From Sphingopyxis sp. H073 (GTDB lineage Bacteria; Pseudomonadota; Alphaproteobacteria; Sphingomonadales; Sphingomonadaceae): a stretch of 64,000 nucleotides of DNA. How positions within the stretch are numbered: position 1 is the stretch's first letter; each line of letters begins with the position of its first letter. The notes beneath the pieces were generated by a model that did not search any database, was not told where the DNA came from, and saw nothing but the letters and a program-made list of their open reading frames with translations. The stretch covers positions 310,001-374,000 of the forward strand of contig NZ_LNSG01000002.1 in assembly GCF_001468395.1 (NCBI RefSeq), in the 5' to 3' direction. Shown piece by piece: positions 53,905 to 63,143 of this stretch. The position numbers and the translations under genes are program-made.

Positions 53905-53919
53905 TATGACCGGCGCATA
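53905..53919. promoter_or_regulatory. MarR-type palindrome, imperfect (site 7)
   Basis: TATGAC-CGG-CGCATA, two mismatches in one arm, inside a larger inverted repeat ATGTATG/CATACAT at 53902-53922. It is 36 bp centre to centre from site 6, in the divergent promoter of MarR gene C and the LysR gene at 54061. Confidence 0.55.
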
Positions 53920-54060
53920 CATCTATCACGGATTCGGAGATGGTCATGCTCACTGATGGGCTCGGCTTGGATTCCCCATCTGAGATCGAAACGCGGGGCC
54001 TCCAGCAAAGGCTTTGGAGCATCGCGCGCTGCTCGTGTGAACGGAAGCCGGGAACCGGGA

Positions 54061-54972
54061 ATGCGCGTCATGCCTGATCTGACGCTCGATCTTCGATACC
54101 TTAAGTATGCTATCCATGTCGCCGAAGCGGGTAGTTTCCGCAGGGCGGCGGATCGCCTTTCAATATCGCAATCAACGGTCAGCCGCCGCGTTCAGATGCT
54201 CGAACGGCAGCTTGGCGTTTCCCTGTTCAAGCGCACGCGATCGGGCGCTGGATTGACGCCGGAAGGAGAGCGATTTCTGCAGCAAGCTGCGGTCGGGGCG
54301 AGGTATCTTCGCGAGGCCGCCACTGAGATGCGATCGGTCCGTAAACTTACGACTGGACTAGTCAGGTTCGGGATGCTCGAGGCGTTTCCGGCATGTCCCA
54401 TAATCGACCTCTTGGCGACCTTTAGACAGCGACACCCGACGATCGAGGTGAAGCTCGAAGAAGGCACGTCAGAGCAGAACACCCTCGGCGTGGAGCGCGG
54501 GCTGCTAGACGCGGCGATCAGCCTGGCCGCAACGAAGGGCCCTCCGTTTCAGATTCGACGGTTGTGCGAACCCGACCTCTTCGTTGCCCTATCACCCATA
54601 CACCAACTCGCGTCGCGACCGCGGCTCGCCTGGGAGGACATTTGCAACGAAGTCTTTCTTGTCCGCTCCGATGGTGCCGGGCGCGAACTCGCAGCTATTC
54701 TCCGGCGGATGCTGGGCGCTGCCGAAGAGGCGATCCAACTGTCTATCCAGCAGGTCAGCAGGGAAACACTTCTGACCATGGTCGAGCAAGGCTTCGGGCT
54801 GACGATAACGAGCGTCGTGGATCGGCCTGATATTGCATTGGTTCCGCTCACACCCGCGCGGGCGCCGACGGCGTCTATGATTTCGTCGAGCGATAACGAC
54901 AATCCGGCTCTGCCGCTGCTGCTGAAGTGCTTCAATGTCCTGCCAGCCTTCACGCGGAGCAGCGCCAGCTAA
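54061..54972 (+). CDS. LysR-family transcriptional regulator
   Basis: A 303-residue LysR-type regulator. The helix-turn-helix is AGSFRRAADRLSISQSTVSRRVQMLERQLG (about 21-50), and the effector domain (about 95-300) begins TGLVRFGMLEAFPACPIIDLLATF. It has no OxyR-like Cys loop. Two starts are possible, ATG 54061 and ATG 54070; the first has CCGGGA close by. It is divergent from MarR gene C, sharing sites 6 and 7. Its TAA shares two bases with the stop of the convergent DUF2274 gene, so the cargo meets the transfer genes here. Confidence 0.87.
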   Translation: MRVMPDLTLDLRYLKYAIHVAEAGSFRRAADRLSISQSTVSRRVQMLERQLGVSLFKRTRSGAGLTPEGERFLQQAAVGARYLREAATEMRSVRKLTTGLVRFGMLEAFPACPIIDLLATFRQRHPTIEVKLEEGTSEQNTLGVERGLLDAAISLAATKGPPFQIRRLCEPDLFVALSPIHQLASRPRLAWEDICNEVFLVRSDGAGRELAAILRRMLGAAEEAIQLSIQQVSRETLLTMVEQGFGLTITSVVDRPDIALVPLTPARAPTASMISSSDNDNPALPLLLKCFNVLPAFTRSSAS

Positions 54973-55208
54973 TCGGAGGCGTTCTGGGTCTTCGTACGCC
55001 TAGCCTTCGAGAACCCTCGATCGGTTGCGATGAACCGCTGCAACATCGGTACGATCAACCGCGCGGGCTCGACAGCAGGCATACCTTGTTCGCGCCCTAA
55101 CAAATCCGCGTAGTCGGAAAGGTCTTGGTGGAGAGCCGCCGGCAGCTCCACCTGAACCTTGATCGGCTTCTCGTCGGCGATGGGACCTAGCTTGAGCTTC
55201 GACATCAT
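54969..55208 (-). CDS. DUF2274 protein of the trb operon
   Basis: A 79-residue protein: KLKLGPIADEKPIKVQVELPAALHQDLSDYADLL and PARLIVPMLQRFIATDRGF. DUF2274 genes regularly follow trbI in conjugative elements of alphaproteobacteria; the sequence is ribbon-helix-helix-like in its first half, but its role is unknown. The ATG overlaps the trbI stop. Last gene of the transfer operon. Confidence 0.88.
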   Translation of the reverse strand: MMSKLKLGPIADEKPIKVQVELPAALHQDLSDYADLLGREQGMPAVEPARLIVPMLQRFIATDRGFSKARRTKTQNASD

Positions 55209-56428
55209 CAGCCCCCATAAGGTTCGAGAACGAGATCACGGGTCACGACGACACGGACAGGAAATCCCGGCCGGATCGTCAATGTTGGAGCCACGTTGAG
55301 CTGCCGTCTGACGATCTGCTGACCGGCATCGTTGATCGTGTCTTGACCGCCATTCCGGATCGCCTGGATGAGACGGTCGTCATTGTCGGCGGCGAGCTCG
55401 GCGCCGACTCCGAGAAGAGTCGAGAGACCGGCGGCCTTGGCAAGATCCCACCAGTGGTAATCGACGCCATCCTGCAGGCCGGCATAGCCTTCGACGTCTG
55501 CGCCGGGCTGGCGCTCGAGCACTATCGAACGGCCATTTGGGAAGATCAGTCGATTCCAGACTAGCAGGACGCGGCTTTGACCGAATTGCACATTGTTATC
55601 GTACTGGCCGATAATGCGCGTGCCTTGTGGCACGAGCAGAATGCGCCCTGTCGGGCTGTCGTAGATGTTTTCGGTCACCTGAGCGGTGATCTGGCCCGGG
55701 AGGTCGGATCGGATGCCGGTTATAAGAGCTGCCGCGATAACTGCGCCGGCCTGAAGTACATTTGGCGACGCTGGAGCAACGACGCGATCGGGCGACACCG
55801 TCCGTCGATCGGTCGCTGCGTTCAGGAAAGCGTTCTGACGCTCCTGCGCGGAGGGTGTGGCCGGCGGAGGCGCGAGGCCGAGGCTCGCCAAATCCGGAGC
55901 GTGCGGGAGTGCTGGGGCAGCTCCCGCTGCAGCGGGAGCGCCCCGGCTGTCCGATCCGGAGAAGAGGCGGCTGGTCCGCGCGGTCTCGATCTCCTGAAGG
56001 CGGCGCTGCTCTTCCGCGCTGATACCGGGGTTGGGCGTGGCGATAACGGGAGCGGGCACCGGCTGTCCGCGATCCTGGGTGCTGAGGATCGGTCGGCCGA
56101 GGTCACCGGGAAGGGGCGGACCGAGTTGGGGCACGCCACTGTAATCTCGCGGCAGGCCGGCCAAGCCGTCAGCCGTCGAGCGATTCTCGGTCGAATAGAG
56201 TTCGTCGTTGGGCCGACCGGCGTCGCGCGTCTGGAGCGCGTAGAGCAGTGCACCACCAAGGCCGACGCTGGCGACAAGACCAAGGCCGGCGAGGACCTTG
56301 CGCGATAGTCGAGTGACGCGGGGCGGTTCGGCGCGCAGACGCATCGGCGCTGGCAAGACCGGCTCGCCGGTCAGGGGCTGTGCATCATCGTCTGGCACTT
56401 CCTCATTTGGGGGCGAGTTCGCGCTCAC
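55208..56428 (-). CDS. trbI: Conjugal transfer protein TrbI (VirB10-like)
   Basis: A 406-residue VirB10 homologue spanning inner and outer membranes. A cytosolic N-terminus is followed by a transmembrane helix at about 47-67 (VLAGLGLVASVGLGGALLYAL), then a proline-rich periplasmic linker (about 90-230), then the TrbI/VirB10 C-terminal domain: AGAVIAAALITGIRSDLPG, IYDSPTGRILLVPQGTRIIGQYD and VGAELAA. It starts at GTG 56428 overlapping the trbG stop (GTGA). Confidence 0.93.
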   Translation of the reverse strand: MSANSPPNEEVPDDDAQPLTGEPVLPAPMRLRAEPPRVTRLSRKVLAGLGLVASVGLGGALLYALQTRDAGRPNDELYSTENRSTADGLAGLPRDYSGVPQLGPPLPGDLGRPILSTQDRGQPVPAPVIATPNPGISAEEQRRLQEIETARTSRLFSGSDSRGAPAAAGAAPALPHAPDLASLGLAPPPATPSAQERQNAFLNAATDRRTVSPDRVVAPASPNVLQAGAVIAAALITGIRSDLPGQITAQVTENIYDSPTGRILLVPQGTRIIGQYDNNVQFGQSRVLLVWNRLIFPNGRSIVLERQPGADVEGYAGLQDGVDYHWWDLAKAAGLSTLLGVGAELAADNDDRLIQAIRNGGQDTINDAGQQIVRRQLNVAPTLTIRPGFPVRVVVTRDLVLEPYGG

Positions 56429-57474
56429 GAGGTGGGCCTCCCGTCGGTTCGGACGATCCTGACGCGCTTCTGCTCGCGACCGGAACCGAACCGCAGTTCC
56501 GCCGCCGCGAAGAGTCGATCGACGATCATGTGGTGGCCGCGAACGCGGTAGTTCACCAGTTCTGAGGTGTTGCCCTCGGGCCCGACGACGAAGAGCGGCG
56601 GCATCTCGCCCTGACCAATGCCTCGCGGAAACTCGATGAAGACCTGGCGACCGTCGTCGAAGGCGCGCAGTGGGCGCCAAGGAGCGCGGTCACCCTCGAT
56701 GGCATAGCGGAAATTGACGTTCGCGAGATCGACACCGCTCGCAACCGGTTGAGCGGCCTGCGCGTCGGAATTCTGCCGGCGCAGCGCGATGAGTTGATCC
56801 TGCGGATACTGCCAGGACACTGAAGCCATGTAGGTTCGCTCTGTCGACCGCAACTCCATGTGATAGGTGCGCATGTTGGTGTTGATGACCAGGTTCGTCA
56901 TCAGGTCGGCCCGTGTGGGCTTCACGAGGATGTGGATCTGGCGCGTCGCGCCCGATCCGCTCTCGGTGTCGCCGATGATCCAGCGCACCGTGTCCCCGGC
57001 CGCAACAGGGCCTGCGCCGACGAGCTGTTCGCCGGGCTGAAGCGCGATGTCGGTGATCTGACCGACAGCGGTATATACCTGATAGAGCGCGCCTTGCGTC
57101 CAGGGATAGACCTGCATGGAGTTGATGAAGCCGTCGCGCACCGGCTGGACGCGGGCCGCCTCATTAGCCTGGTTGACGCGCGCCGTTGGGTTGGCGGGCT
57201 CGGGCGCGCGTCGCGTCTCCGGCACACGCTGCAACTGGCCGGGTAGCGGCAGCGGCCGCGGCAGTTCGACCACGGTGACGGGCGCTGGCGGATCGACGGT
57301 CTGCACGGCGGGAGCCGCGTTGTCGTAGGAGATCTCGGGCGGTGGGTTCGTGGTGGCGCAGCCCGCGAGCGCAGTTGTCGCCAGCAGGACCATCGGGATT
57401 GCGGCTCTGCGGAGAGCCGGGATTACAAGTGCGTGTGAAGCCGGGTTTCCGGCTTTACGGAAAGACGGCTTCAT
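56425..57474 (-). CDS. trbG: Conjugal transfer lipoprotein TrbG (VirB9-like)
   Basis: A 349-residue outer-membrane-complex protein. An N-terminal signal ends with a lipobox LAGC (about 37-40, TTALAGCATT), unlike typical VirB9, which lacks one. The VirB9/CagX domain covers about 110-345: QVYTAVGQITDIALQPGEQL, WIIGDTESGSGATRQIHILVKP, NTNMRTYHMELRST and RYAIEGDRAPWRP. ATG 57474 overlaps the trbF stop. Confidence 0.93.
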   Translation of the reverse strand: MKPSFRKAGNPASHALVIPALRRAAIPMVLLATTALAGCATTNPPPEISYDNAAPAVQTVDPPAPVTVVELPRPLPLPGQLQRVPETRRAPEPANPTARVNQANEAARVQPVRDGFINSMQVYPWTQGALYQVYTAVGQITDIALQPGEQLVGAGPVAAGDTVRWIIGDTESGSGATRQIHILVKPTRADLMTNLVINTNMRTYHMELRSTERTYMASVSWQYPQDQLIALRRQNSDAQAAQPVASGVDLANVNFRYAIEGDRAPWRPLRAFDDGRQVFIEFPRGIGQGEMPPLFVVGPEGNTSELVNYRVRGHHMIVDRLFAAAELRFGSGREQKRVRIVRTDGRPTS

Positions 57475-58154
57475 TGCCCAAGCTCCCGTGACCAATTGAT
57501 GGCGTTGACATAGATGCCGAGCGGGTTTGCCCTCAGCCGATCGGCGTTGCGGGGGACCTGCACGACGATCGTCAGGATCGCGGTCCAGCGCGTGGTCTCG
57601 GCGAGCTGGCCGTTCTCATAGCGGCGCTCGACCCAGGCGACGCGGAAGCTGTCGGGCGAGGCGCGGATGACGCTTGAGACATCGACAGCAACCTGCTGTC
57701 GGCCGACCCGCGTGAACGGGTCGTTCGAGCGAGCATAGTCGTTGAGCGCCATGGCGCCGCGATCAGTGGTGAAGTCGTACGCCCGTAGCCAGTTCTGGCG
57801 CACGATGATCGCGTCCGCCGGGATGCTGCGAACCTGTTCGATGAAGCGCGCGAGATGAAAGGCGATTTGTGGATCGGTGGGCCGGAAGTCGGCCTCGGCG
57901 GGTGCGACCGCCTGGGACTGACCCAGTCGATCGACCTGCACGACCCACGGCACGACGGTCCCGCGAGCTGATTGCACGACGAGGGCGGTGGCGAACCCCG
58001 CCGTAAGGATCAGCGAGCCGAAAGCCATCAGCCGCCAGTTTTTCGCCTGGATCCTGGAGGCCCCGATCCGATCGTCCCAGACTTGGGCAGCACGTTGATA
58101 CGGCGTCTCCGGCTCGGGTGCCTTGCCGTAGTGAGTGGATGGTCGTTTGAACAT
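57471..58154 (-). CDS. trbF: Conjugal transfer protein TrbF (VirB8-like)
   Basis: A 227-residue bitopic inner-membrane protein. One transmembrane helix lies at about 45-65 (LMAFGSLILTAGFATALVVQ). The VirB8-like periplasmic domain follows: HLARFIEQVRSIPADAIIVRQNWLRAYDF and FRVAWVERRYENGQLAETTRWTAIL. It starts at ATG 58154 in the TAATG overlap with trbL. Confidence 0.92.
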   Translation of the reverse strand: MFKRPSTHYGKAPEPETPYQRAAQVWDDRIGASRIQAKNWRLMAFGSLILTAGFATALVVQSARGTVVPWVVQVDRLGQSQAVAPAEADFRPTDPQIAFHLARFIEQVRSIPADAIIVRQNWLRAYDFTTDRGAMALNDYARSNDPFTRVGRQQVAVDVSSVIRASPDSFRVAWVERRYENGQLAETTRWTAILTIVVQVPRNADRLRANPLGIYVNAINWSRELGQ

Positions 58155-59509
58155 TAGCGGTCGCCTTGAGTCAGATTTACCGAGGAACCGCCGCCATGGG
58201 CGTCGCCAGAGCGGACGGCATGAGCCGTGGCCTGGGCGGCGTGAGTCATTTGCTGGGACCGGCGCATTCTCTGCGCCCAAGCCGGCGGCCCGCCAGCGCT
58301 CGCAGGCGCCGCGCCATCGCTGGCGGCATCACCCCCTATCGAGCCCATGGTGGACGTTCCGCCTGTCGCTTCGAACGCCGCTTTGCCGCCTGCGTTGAAG
58401 CTTGACCTCATTGTGTCGGCAGCGCGCGATGCGGCACGGCGCAGAGGTGAGACAGCCGCGCTGCCGCCTGCACGCGCAACGCCTCCGAGGCCGGAGGCCA
58501 CCCCGGCCGCGCCGGACTGTCCGGCTGCGCCAAGGCTGTAGGCTGTGGACGCTCCACCCGCGATGGCGGCGCCACCACGAGCTGCGGCTGCCGCACCGCC
58601 TGCCAAGGCCGCGCCGCCGGAGGCTGCTGCACCGACGGCGCCGGCGCCAAGAGCGACCACGCCGCCCGCTGCGAGGCCGGTTCCTATCGCCGCGCCTGCA
58701 CTGAGCTGCGGGCCGCCAGAAACGAGCCCGGTGGCGATTCCGGGACCAAAAATGCCGAGGCCGAGAAGTGACAACGCGGCCAGCACGATCGCCATGGCTT
58801 CGTCGATCGACGGATTCTGCCCGCCAAAACCGGAAGTGAACTCTGAGAAGAGCGTTGACCCGATGCCGATGATGACAGCGAGGACCAGAACCTTGATGCC
58901 GGAGGAGATGACGTTGCCGAGCACGCGCTCGGCCATAAACGCGGATTTGCCGAACAGGCCGAACGGGATCAGGACGAAGCCGGCGAGCGTCGTCAGCTTG
59001 AATTCAATGAGGGTGACGAACAGCTGGATGGCGAGAATGAAGAAGGCGAGCAGGACCAGCGCCCAGGCAAGAAACATGCAGGCAATCTGGATGAAGTTCT
59101 CGAAGAACGACCAGTAGCCCATCAGGCTGGAGATGGAGTCGAGCAATGGTCGACCGGCGTCTAGGCCGGTCTGCGCGACTCTTCCCGGGCGCATGAGGTC
59201 CGCAGTTGAAAATCCGGTGCCACTCGCCTTCAGCCCGAGACCGGCGAAGCTCTCGAAGACGATACGTGCGAGGTTGTTCCAGTTGCCGATGATGTAGGCG
59301 AAGACGCCGACGAAGAGCGTTTTCTTCACCAGCCGCGCCATGATGTCGTCGTCGGCGCCCCAGCTCCAGAACAGTGCCGCGAGCGTCACGTCGATGACGA
59401 TCAGGGTCGTGGCGATGAAGGCGACCTCTCCGCTAAGCAGGCCGAACCCGCTGTCGATGTAGCGAGTGAAGACCTCGAGGAAGTGGTCGATGACGCCGGT
59501 GTTGCCCAT
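58154..59509 (-). CDS. trbL: Conjugal transfer protein TrbL (VirB6-like)
   Basis: A 451-residue polytopic membrane protein with about six or seven helices in residues 20-300 and a long Ala/Gly/Ser-rich low-complexity tail (about 300-440). VFTRYIDSGFGLLSGEVAFIATTLIVIDVTLAALFW and FVLIPFGLFGKSAFMAERVLGNVISSGIKVLVLAVIIG are typical. The tail may be subject to length variation. ATG 59509 is preferred over longer frames. Confidence 0.92.
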   Translation of the reverse strand: MGNTGVIDHFLEVFTRYIDSGFGLLSGEVAFIATTLIVIDVTLAALFWSWGADDDIMARLVKKTLFVGVFAYIIGNWNNLARIVFESFAGLGLKASGTGFSTADLMRPGRVAQTGLDAGRPLLDSISSLMGYWSFFENFIQIACMFLAWALVLLAFFILAIQLFVTLIEFKLTTLAGFVLIPFGLFGKSAFMAERVLGNVISSGIKVLVLAVIIGIGSTLFSEFTSGFGGQNPSIDEAMAIVLAALSLLGLGIFGPGIATGLVSGGPQLSAGAAIGTGLAAGGVVALGAGAVGAAASGGAALAGGAAAAARGGAAIAGGASTAYSLGAAGQSGAAGVASGLGGVARAGGSAAVSPLRRAASRAADTMRSSFNAGGKAAFEATGGTSTMGSIGGDAASDGAAPASAGGPPAWAQRMRRSQQMTHAAQATAHAVRSGDAHGGGSSVNLTQGDR

Positions 59510-59513
59510 GATG

Positions 59514-59900
59514 CTATCGCGCTTCGTTGATCTGTGGCGTGCTCGGCGCGGTCGGCGCGTGATCTTGCGCGTCTGTCCCTCGTGGTTGAGGGCTGAAGAC
59601 GTCACCGATGGGTGATGCTACGTCCGGCAAGCGCTCGACGGGACGAGAACCGGGCGCGAGAAAGCGGTGTCGGTTCTCGGCCCAGGCCCGGCGGCAGGCG
59701 GGGTCTCGCGGACCTTCTTCACCGAGTGCCTGGCAGCGGATGAGCGCGTCGCGCAGGGGATCCGCAGTTTCTTGAGGCGTTCGTCCGGACGACCAAGCCT
59801 CAGGCACTTCCTCTTTCCGGGACATCTCGATCGCGGTCGCGGTGACCGCAACCGCGACGAAAATCACGGCGCCCATCCGAGCGACCAATTTGCCGTCCAC
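59514..59900 (-). CDS. TrbK-alt small membrane protein
   Basis: A 128-residue protein starting VDGKLVARMGAVIFVAVAVTATAIEM, one N-terminal membrane helix, a Cys pair (CQALGEEGPRDPACRRAWAENRHRF) and a proline-rich tail. This is the TrbK-alt family, placed in trb operons between trbJ and trbL and annotated as putative entry exclusion. I choose GTG 59900, with GAGGGG 8 bases upstream, over TTG 59915, which overlaps the trbJ stop. Confidence 0.85.
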   Translation of the reverse strand: MDGKLVARMGAVIFVAVAVTATAIEMSRKEEVPEAWSSGRTPQETADPLRDALIRCQALGEEGPRDPACRRAWAENRHRFLAPGSRPVERLPDVASPIGDVFSPQPRGTDAQDHAPTAPSTPQINEAR

Positions 59901-59911
59901 GGTCGGTCCCC

Positions 59912-60682
59912 TCAATTGCCGTTCGGGAACATGCGCGCATTGCCCGGCTGGTAGCCGCTGCCGGGCGTGAGAAAGCGACGGCGCTGCTCACGACCCTGTT
60001 CCGCCGCTGCGGCGCGCTCGGCTTCGGATAGGCTCTGAGCGCGCCCGTTAGCGGCGACGACGGCGGTGAGGTCGGCGAGCTGTTGGGCCTGCAGTGCGAG
60101 CAGTTGATTGCCGGCCTGCGTCGCCTGCAACGCCCCCGTCGCGCCCTGGCTTTGGCCGATAAGCGCTGACATCTCCGTACGGTTGGTGTCGATGTTGCCG
60201 ACAACACCCGCCTGGACCCGCATAGCGTCCTGCAGACCACCGACAGTGTTCTGCCAGCGCTCCCGCGCCTGTGTGACGAGCGCCTGATCCGAGGCGGACA
60301 TCGAGGCATTGCCATAGGTGGTCTGGAATGCTCGGTCGATCTGTTGGACGTTAAGGGCTATCCCCTGCGCCTCGCTCAGAAGCTGTTGCGTCCGCTGAAC
60401 CGACTGTTGAAGCTGCTGAAGCGAAGAGTGCGGGAGGCTGGCAAGATTGCGCGCCTGATTGATCAGCATCTGAGCTTCGTTCTGAAGCTGAGTGATCTGC
60501 TGATTCACCTGCTGGAGGGTCCGCGCCGCAGTGAGGACGTTCTGGGCATAGTTCGTTGGGTCGTAGACGATCCACTGAGCGGCAGCCGGGGTGCTGAGGA
60601 CCGGTGAAAGTGCGAGCGGGACCGCGAGGAGTGCGGCCGTCACGCGCAGTGCGCGACTGTGGGTTTGAATCAGACGTGTCAT
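59912..60682 (-). CDS. trbJ: Conjugal transfer protein TrbJ (VirB5-like)
   Basis: A 256-residue secreted pilus-tip type protein. The N-terminal signal peptide (about 1-30) ends TPAAAQWIVYDP. Long Gln-rich helices follow: NVLTAARTLQQVNQQITQLQNEAQMLINQARNLASLP and MRVQAGVVGNIDTNRTEM. The ATG overlaps the trbE stop by four bases. Confidence 0.92.
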   Translation of the reverse strand: MTRLIQTHSRALRVTAALLAVPLALSPVLSTPAAAQWIVYDPTNYAQNVLTAARTLQQVNQQITQLQNEAQMLINQARNLASLPHSSLQQLQQSVQRTQQLLSEAQGIALNVQQIDRAFQTTYGNASMSASDQALVTQARERWQNTVGGLQDAMRVQAGVVGNIDTNRTEMSALIGQSQGATGALQATQAGNQLLALQAQQLADLTAVVAANGRAQSLSEAERAAAAEQGREQRRRFLTPGSGYQPGNARMFPNGN

Positions 60683-63129
60683 GGACGTGCCTCCGGGTCT
60701 TGTTGATTGACGTTGGTGAGGTCGGTGATCAGGTCGGCAGCCCAGTCGAGTCGGTTGGCCGCCAGCCACTCGGCGAGGAACCCCTCGGTGCCGCTTCGGG
60801 CGTGGACATCGGCGATCATCGCTTGATGCTGTTTGGATGAGGCTGCGCACAGCGCCAGCGCCACATCCGACAGGCCCAGCTCGAACAGGCGATTGCCCCG
60901 TCGCGACTGGCAGTAATAGTCTCGCTTGGGCGTTGCCCGCGCGAGGATTTCGATCTGCCGGTCGTTGAGACCGAAGCGGCGGTAAATCGCGGTGATCTGC
61001 GGCTCGACCGCGCGCTCGTTCGGCAGGAGGATGCGCGTTTGGCAGCTCTCGATAATCGCCGGCGCTATCGCAGAGCCGTCGATGTCGGAGAGCGACTGGG
61101 TGGCGAAGATGACGCTGGCGTTTTTCTTGCGCAGCGTCTTCAGCCATTCGCGGAGTTGTCCGGCGAAGCCGTCGTCGTCGAGGGCGAGCCAACCTTCATC
61201 CACGATCAGGAGTGTCGGCCGGCCGTCGAGGCGGTCCTCGATGCGATGGAAGAGATAGGCGAGCACCGCTGCCGCTGCACCGGTGCCGATCAGACCTTCG
61301 GTCTCGAAAGCCTGGACATGCGCCTCGCCGAGATGCTCGGCCTCAGCGTCCAACAGCCGGCCATAGGGGCCGCCGACGCAGTAGGGTCGCAGCGCCTGTT
61401 TCAGGTCATTGGACTGGAGAAGTACCGACAGCCCGGTCAACGTGCGCTCGGCGACCGGCGCTGACGCCAACGACGAAAGCGCCGACCACAGATGCTCCTT
61501 GACCTCGGGCGTGACCGGCACGCTCTCTCGGGAGAGGATCGCGATCAGCCAGTCGGAGGCCCAGGCGCGCTCGGCGACGTCGTCGATGCGGGCGAGCGGC
61601 TGGAGCGACACACTCTCCTCGGAACCCTCGGTCAAACCGCCGCCGAGATCATGCCAGTCGCCCTGCATGGCGAGCGCCGCGGCGCGGATCGATCCGCCGA
61701 AGTCGAAGGCGAAGACCTGAGATTGTGCATAGCGGCGGAACTGGAGCGCCATGAGTGCGAGAAGCACCGATTTACCGGCGCCGGTCGGCCCGACGATCAG
61801 CGTATGACCGACATCGCCGACGTGGATGGAAAGCCGGAACGGGGTCGAGCCCTCCGTTCTGCCGTAAAGCAGTGGGGGTGCATCGAAGTGCTCGTCCCGT
61901 TCCGGTCCCGCCCACACCGCTGACAGCGGGATCATGTGAGCGAGATTCAATGTGCTGATGGGCGGCTGGCGGATGTTGGCGTAGACATGCCCGGGGAGTG
62001 AGCCCAGCCAGGCGTCGACAGCATTGATGGTCTCAGTCATCGCCGTGAAGTCGCGGCCCTGAATGACCTTTTCCACAAGCCGGAGCTTCTCGGCCGCGAC
62101 GCGGGGATCATCGTCCCAGACGGTGATGGTCGCGGTCACGTAGGCTTGGCCGGCATAGTCGGCGCCCAGTTCCTGCAGCGCCATATCAGCGTCAGCGGCC
62201 TTGTTGGCTGCGTCAGTGTCAACGAGCGCCGATGCCTCGTTGGTCATCACCTCTTTGAGAATGGCGGCGATCGACTTGCGCTTTGCGAACCACTGCCGCC
62301 TGATCTTCGTCAGCAGCTTGGTCGCGTCGGTCTTGTCGAGCAGGATCGCTCGGGTCGACCAGCGATAGGGAAAGGCGAGCCGGTTCAGCTCGTCGAGGAT
62401 GCCGGGCGTCGTCGCGGTCGGGAAGCCGACGATAGTGAGGATGCGTACGTGCGCATCTCCAAGCCGGGGCTCCAGCCCGCCGGTAAGCGGCTGATCGGCG
62501 AGCAAAGCGTCGAGGTACATCGGCGTTTCGGGCACGCGGACGCGATGGCGCTTCGTCGAGATCGTCGAATGCAGGTAGGTGAGCGTTTCGGCGTCATCGA
62601 GCCATACGCACTCCGGCATGAAGGCGTCTATCAGGTTGAGGATACGGTCGGTGCGATCGACAAAACTTCGGAGCACTTCGCGCGCATCGACGCCGGCATG
62701 GTCCCGACCCTCGTAGAGCCAGGTCTCGGCACGGGCGGCATCCTCGGCCGGCGGTAGATAAAGGAATGTGAGGAAGTAGCTGGACTCGAAATGGGCGCCG
62801 GCTTCTTCAAAGTCTGCCTTGCGCTCGGCATCGACAAGCGCCGAAGCGCTGTCGGCAAATGTGCTTGCCGGATATGACACCGCGCCATGGCGCTGCGCTT
62901 CGACGAATATGGCCCAGCCGGAACCGAGGCGACGGAAGGCGTTGTTCAGCCGGCCAGCGACGGCGACGAGCTCGGCTGGCACTGCGCTGTCGAGGTCAGG
63001 ACCGCGAAAGCGGGCCGAACGCTGCAGACTGCCGTCTTTGTTGAGGACGACGCCTTCGCCGGCGAGCGCCGCCCAGGGTAGGAAGTCGGCAAGCCGGGTA
63101 TTCCGATTGCGGTATTCGGATAGGTTCAT
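60679..63129 (-). CDS. trbE: Conjugal transfer ATPase TrbE (VirB4-like)
   Basis: An 816-residue VirB4 ATPase that powers pilus assembly. Walker A is LIVGPTGAGKSVLLALMAL (about 449-467), Walker B LLIVDEGWLALDDDGF (about 640-655), and SVIFATQSLSDIDGS follows; DIDGSAIAPAIIESCQTRILLPN is also typical. The first 300 residues are the CagE_TrbE_VirB4 domain. It starts at ATG 63129, 14 bases after trbD. Confidence 0.94.
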   Translation of the reverse strand: MNLSEYRNRNTRLADFLPWAALAGEGVVLNKDGSLQRSARFRGPDLDSAVPAELVAVAGRLNNAFRRLGSGWAIFVEAQRHGAVSYPASTFADSASALVDAERKADFEEAGAHFESSYFLTFLYLPPAEDAARAETWLYEGRDHAGVDAREVLRSFVDRTDRILNLIDAFMPECVWLDDAETLTYLHSTISTKRHRVRVPETPMYLDALLADQPLTGGLEPRLGDAHVRILTIVGFPTATTPGILDELNRLAFPYRWSTRAILLDKTDATKLLTKIRRQWFAKRKSIAAILKEVMTNEASALVDTDAANKAADADMALQELGADYAGQAYVTATITVWDDDPRVAAEKLRLVEKVIQGRDFTAMTETINAVDAWLGSLPGHVYANIRQPPISTLNLAHMIPLSAVWAGPERDEHFDAPPLLYGRTEGSTPFRLSIHVGDVGHTLIVGPTGAGKSVLLALMALQFRRYAQSQVFAFDFGGSIRAAALAMQGDWHDLGGGLTEGSEESVSLQPLARIDDVAERAWASDWLIAILSRESVPVTPEVKEHLWSALSSLASAPVAERTLTGLSVLLQSNDLKQALRPYCVGGPYGRLLDAEAEHLGEAHVQAFETEGLIGTGAAAAVLAYLFHRIEDRLDGRPTLLIVDEGWLALDDDGFAGQLREWLKTLRKKNASVIFATQSLSDIDGSAIAPAIIESCQTRILLPNERAVEPQITAIYRRFGLNDRQIEILARATPKRDYYCQSRRGNRLFELGLSDVALALCAASSKQHQAMIADVHARSGTEGFLAEWLAANRLDWAADLITDLTNVNQQDPEARP

Positions 63130-63143
63130 CACTGCCCGGCTCC

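Noticed and set aside
55577-56308. Plus-strand frame of 243 codons opposite trbI
   Set aside because: Shadow of trbI; no ribosome-binding site or domain.
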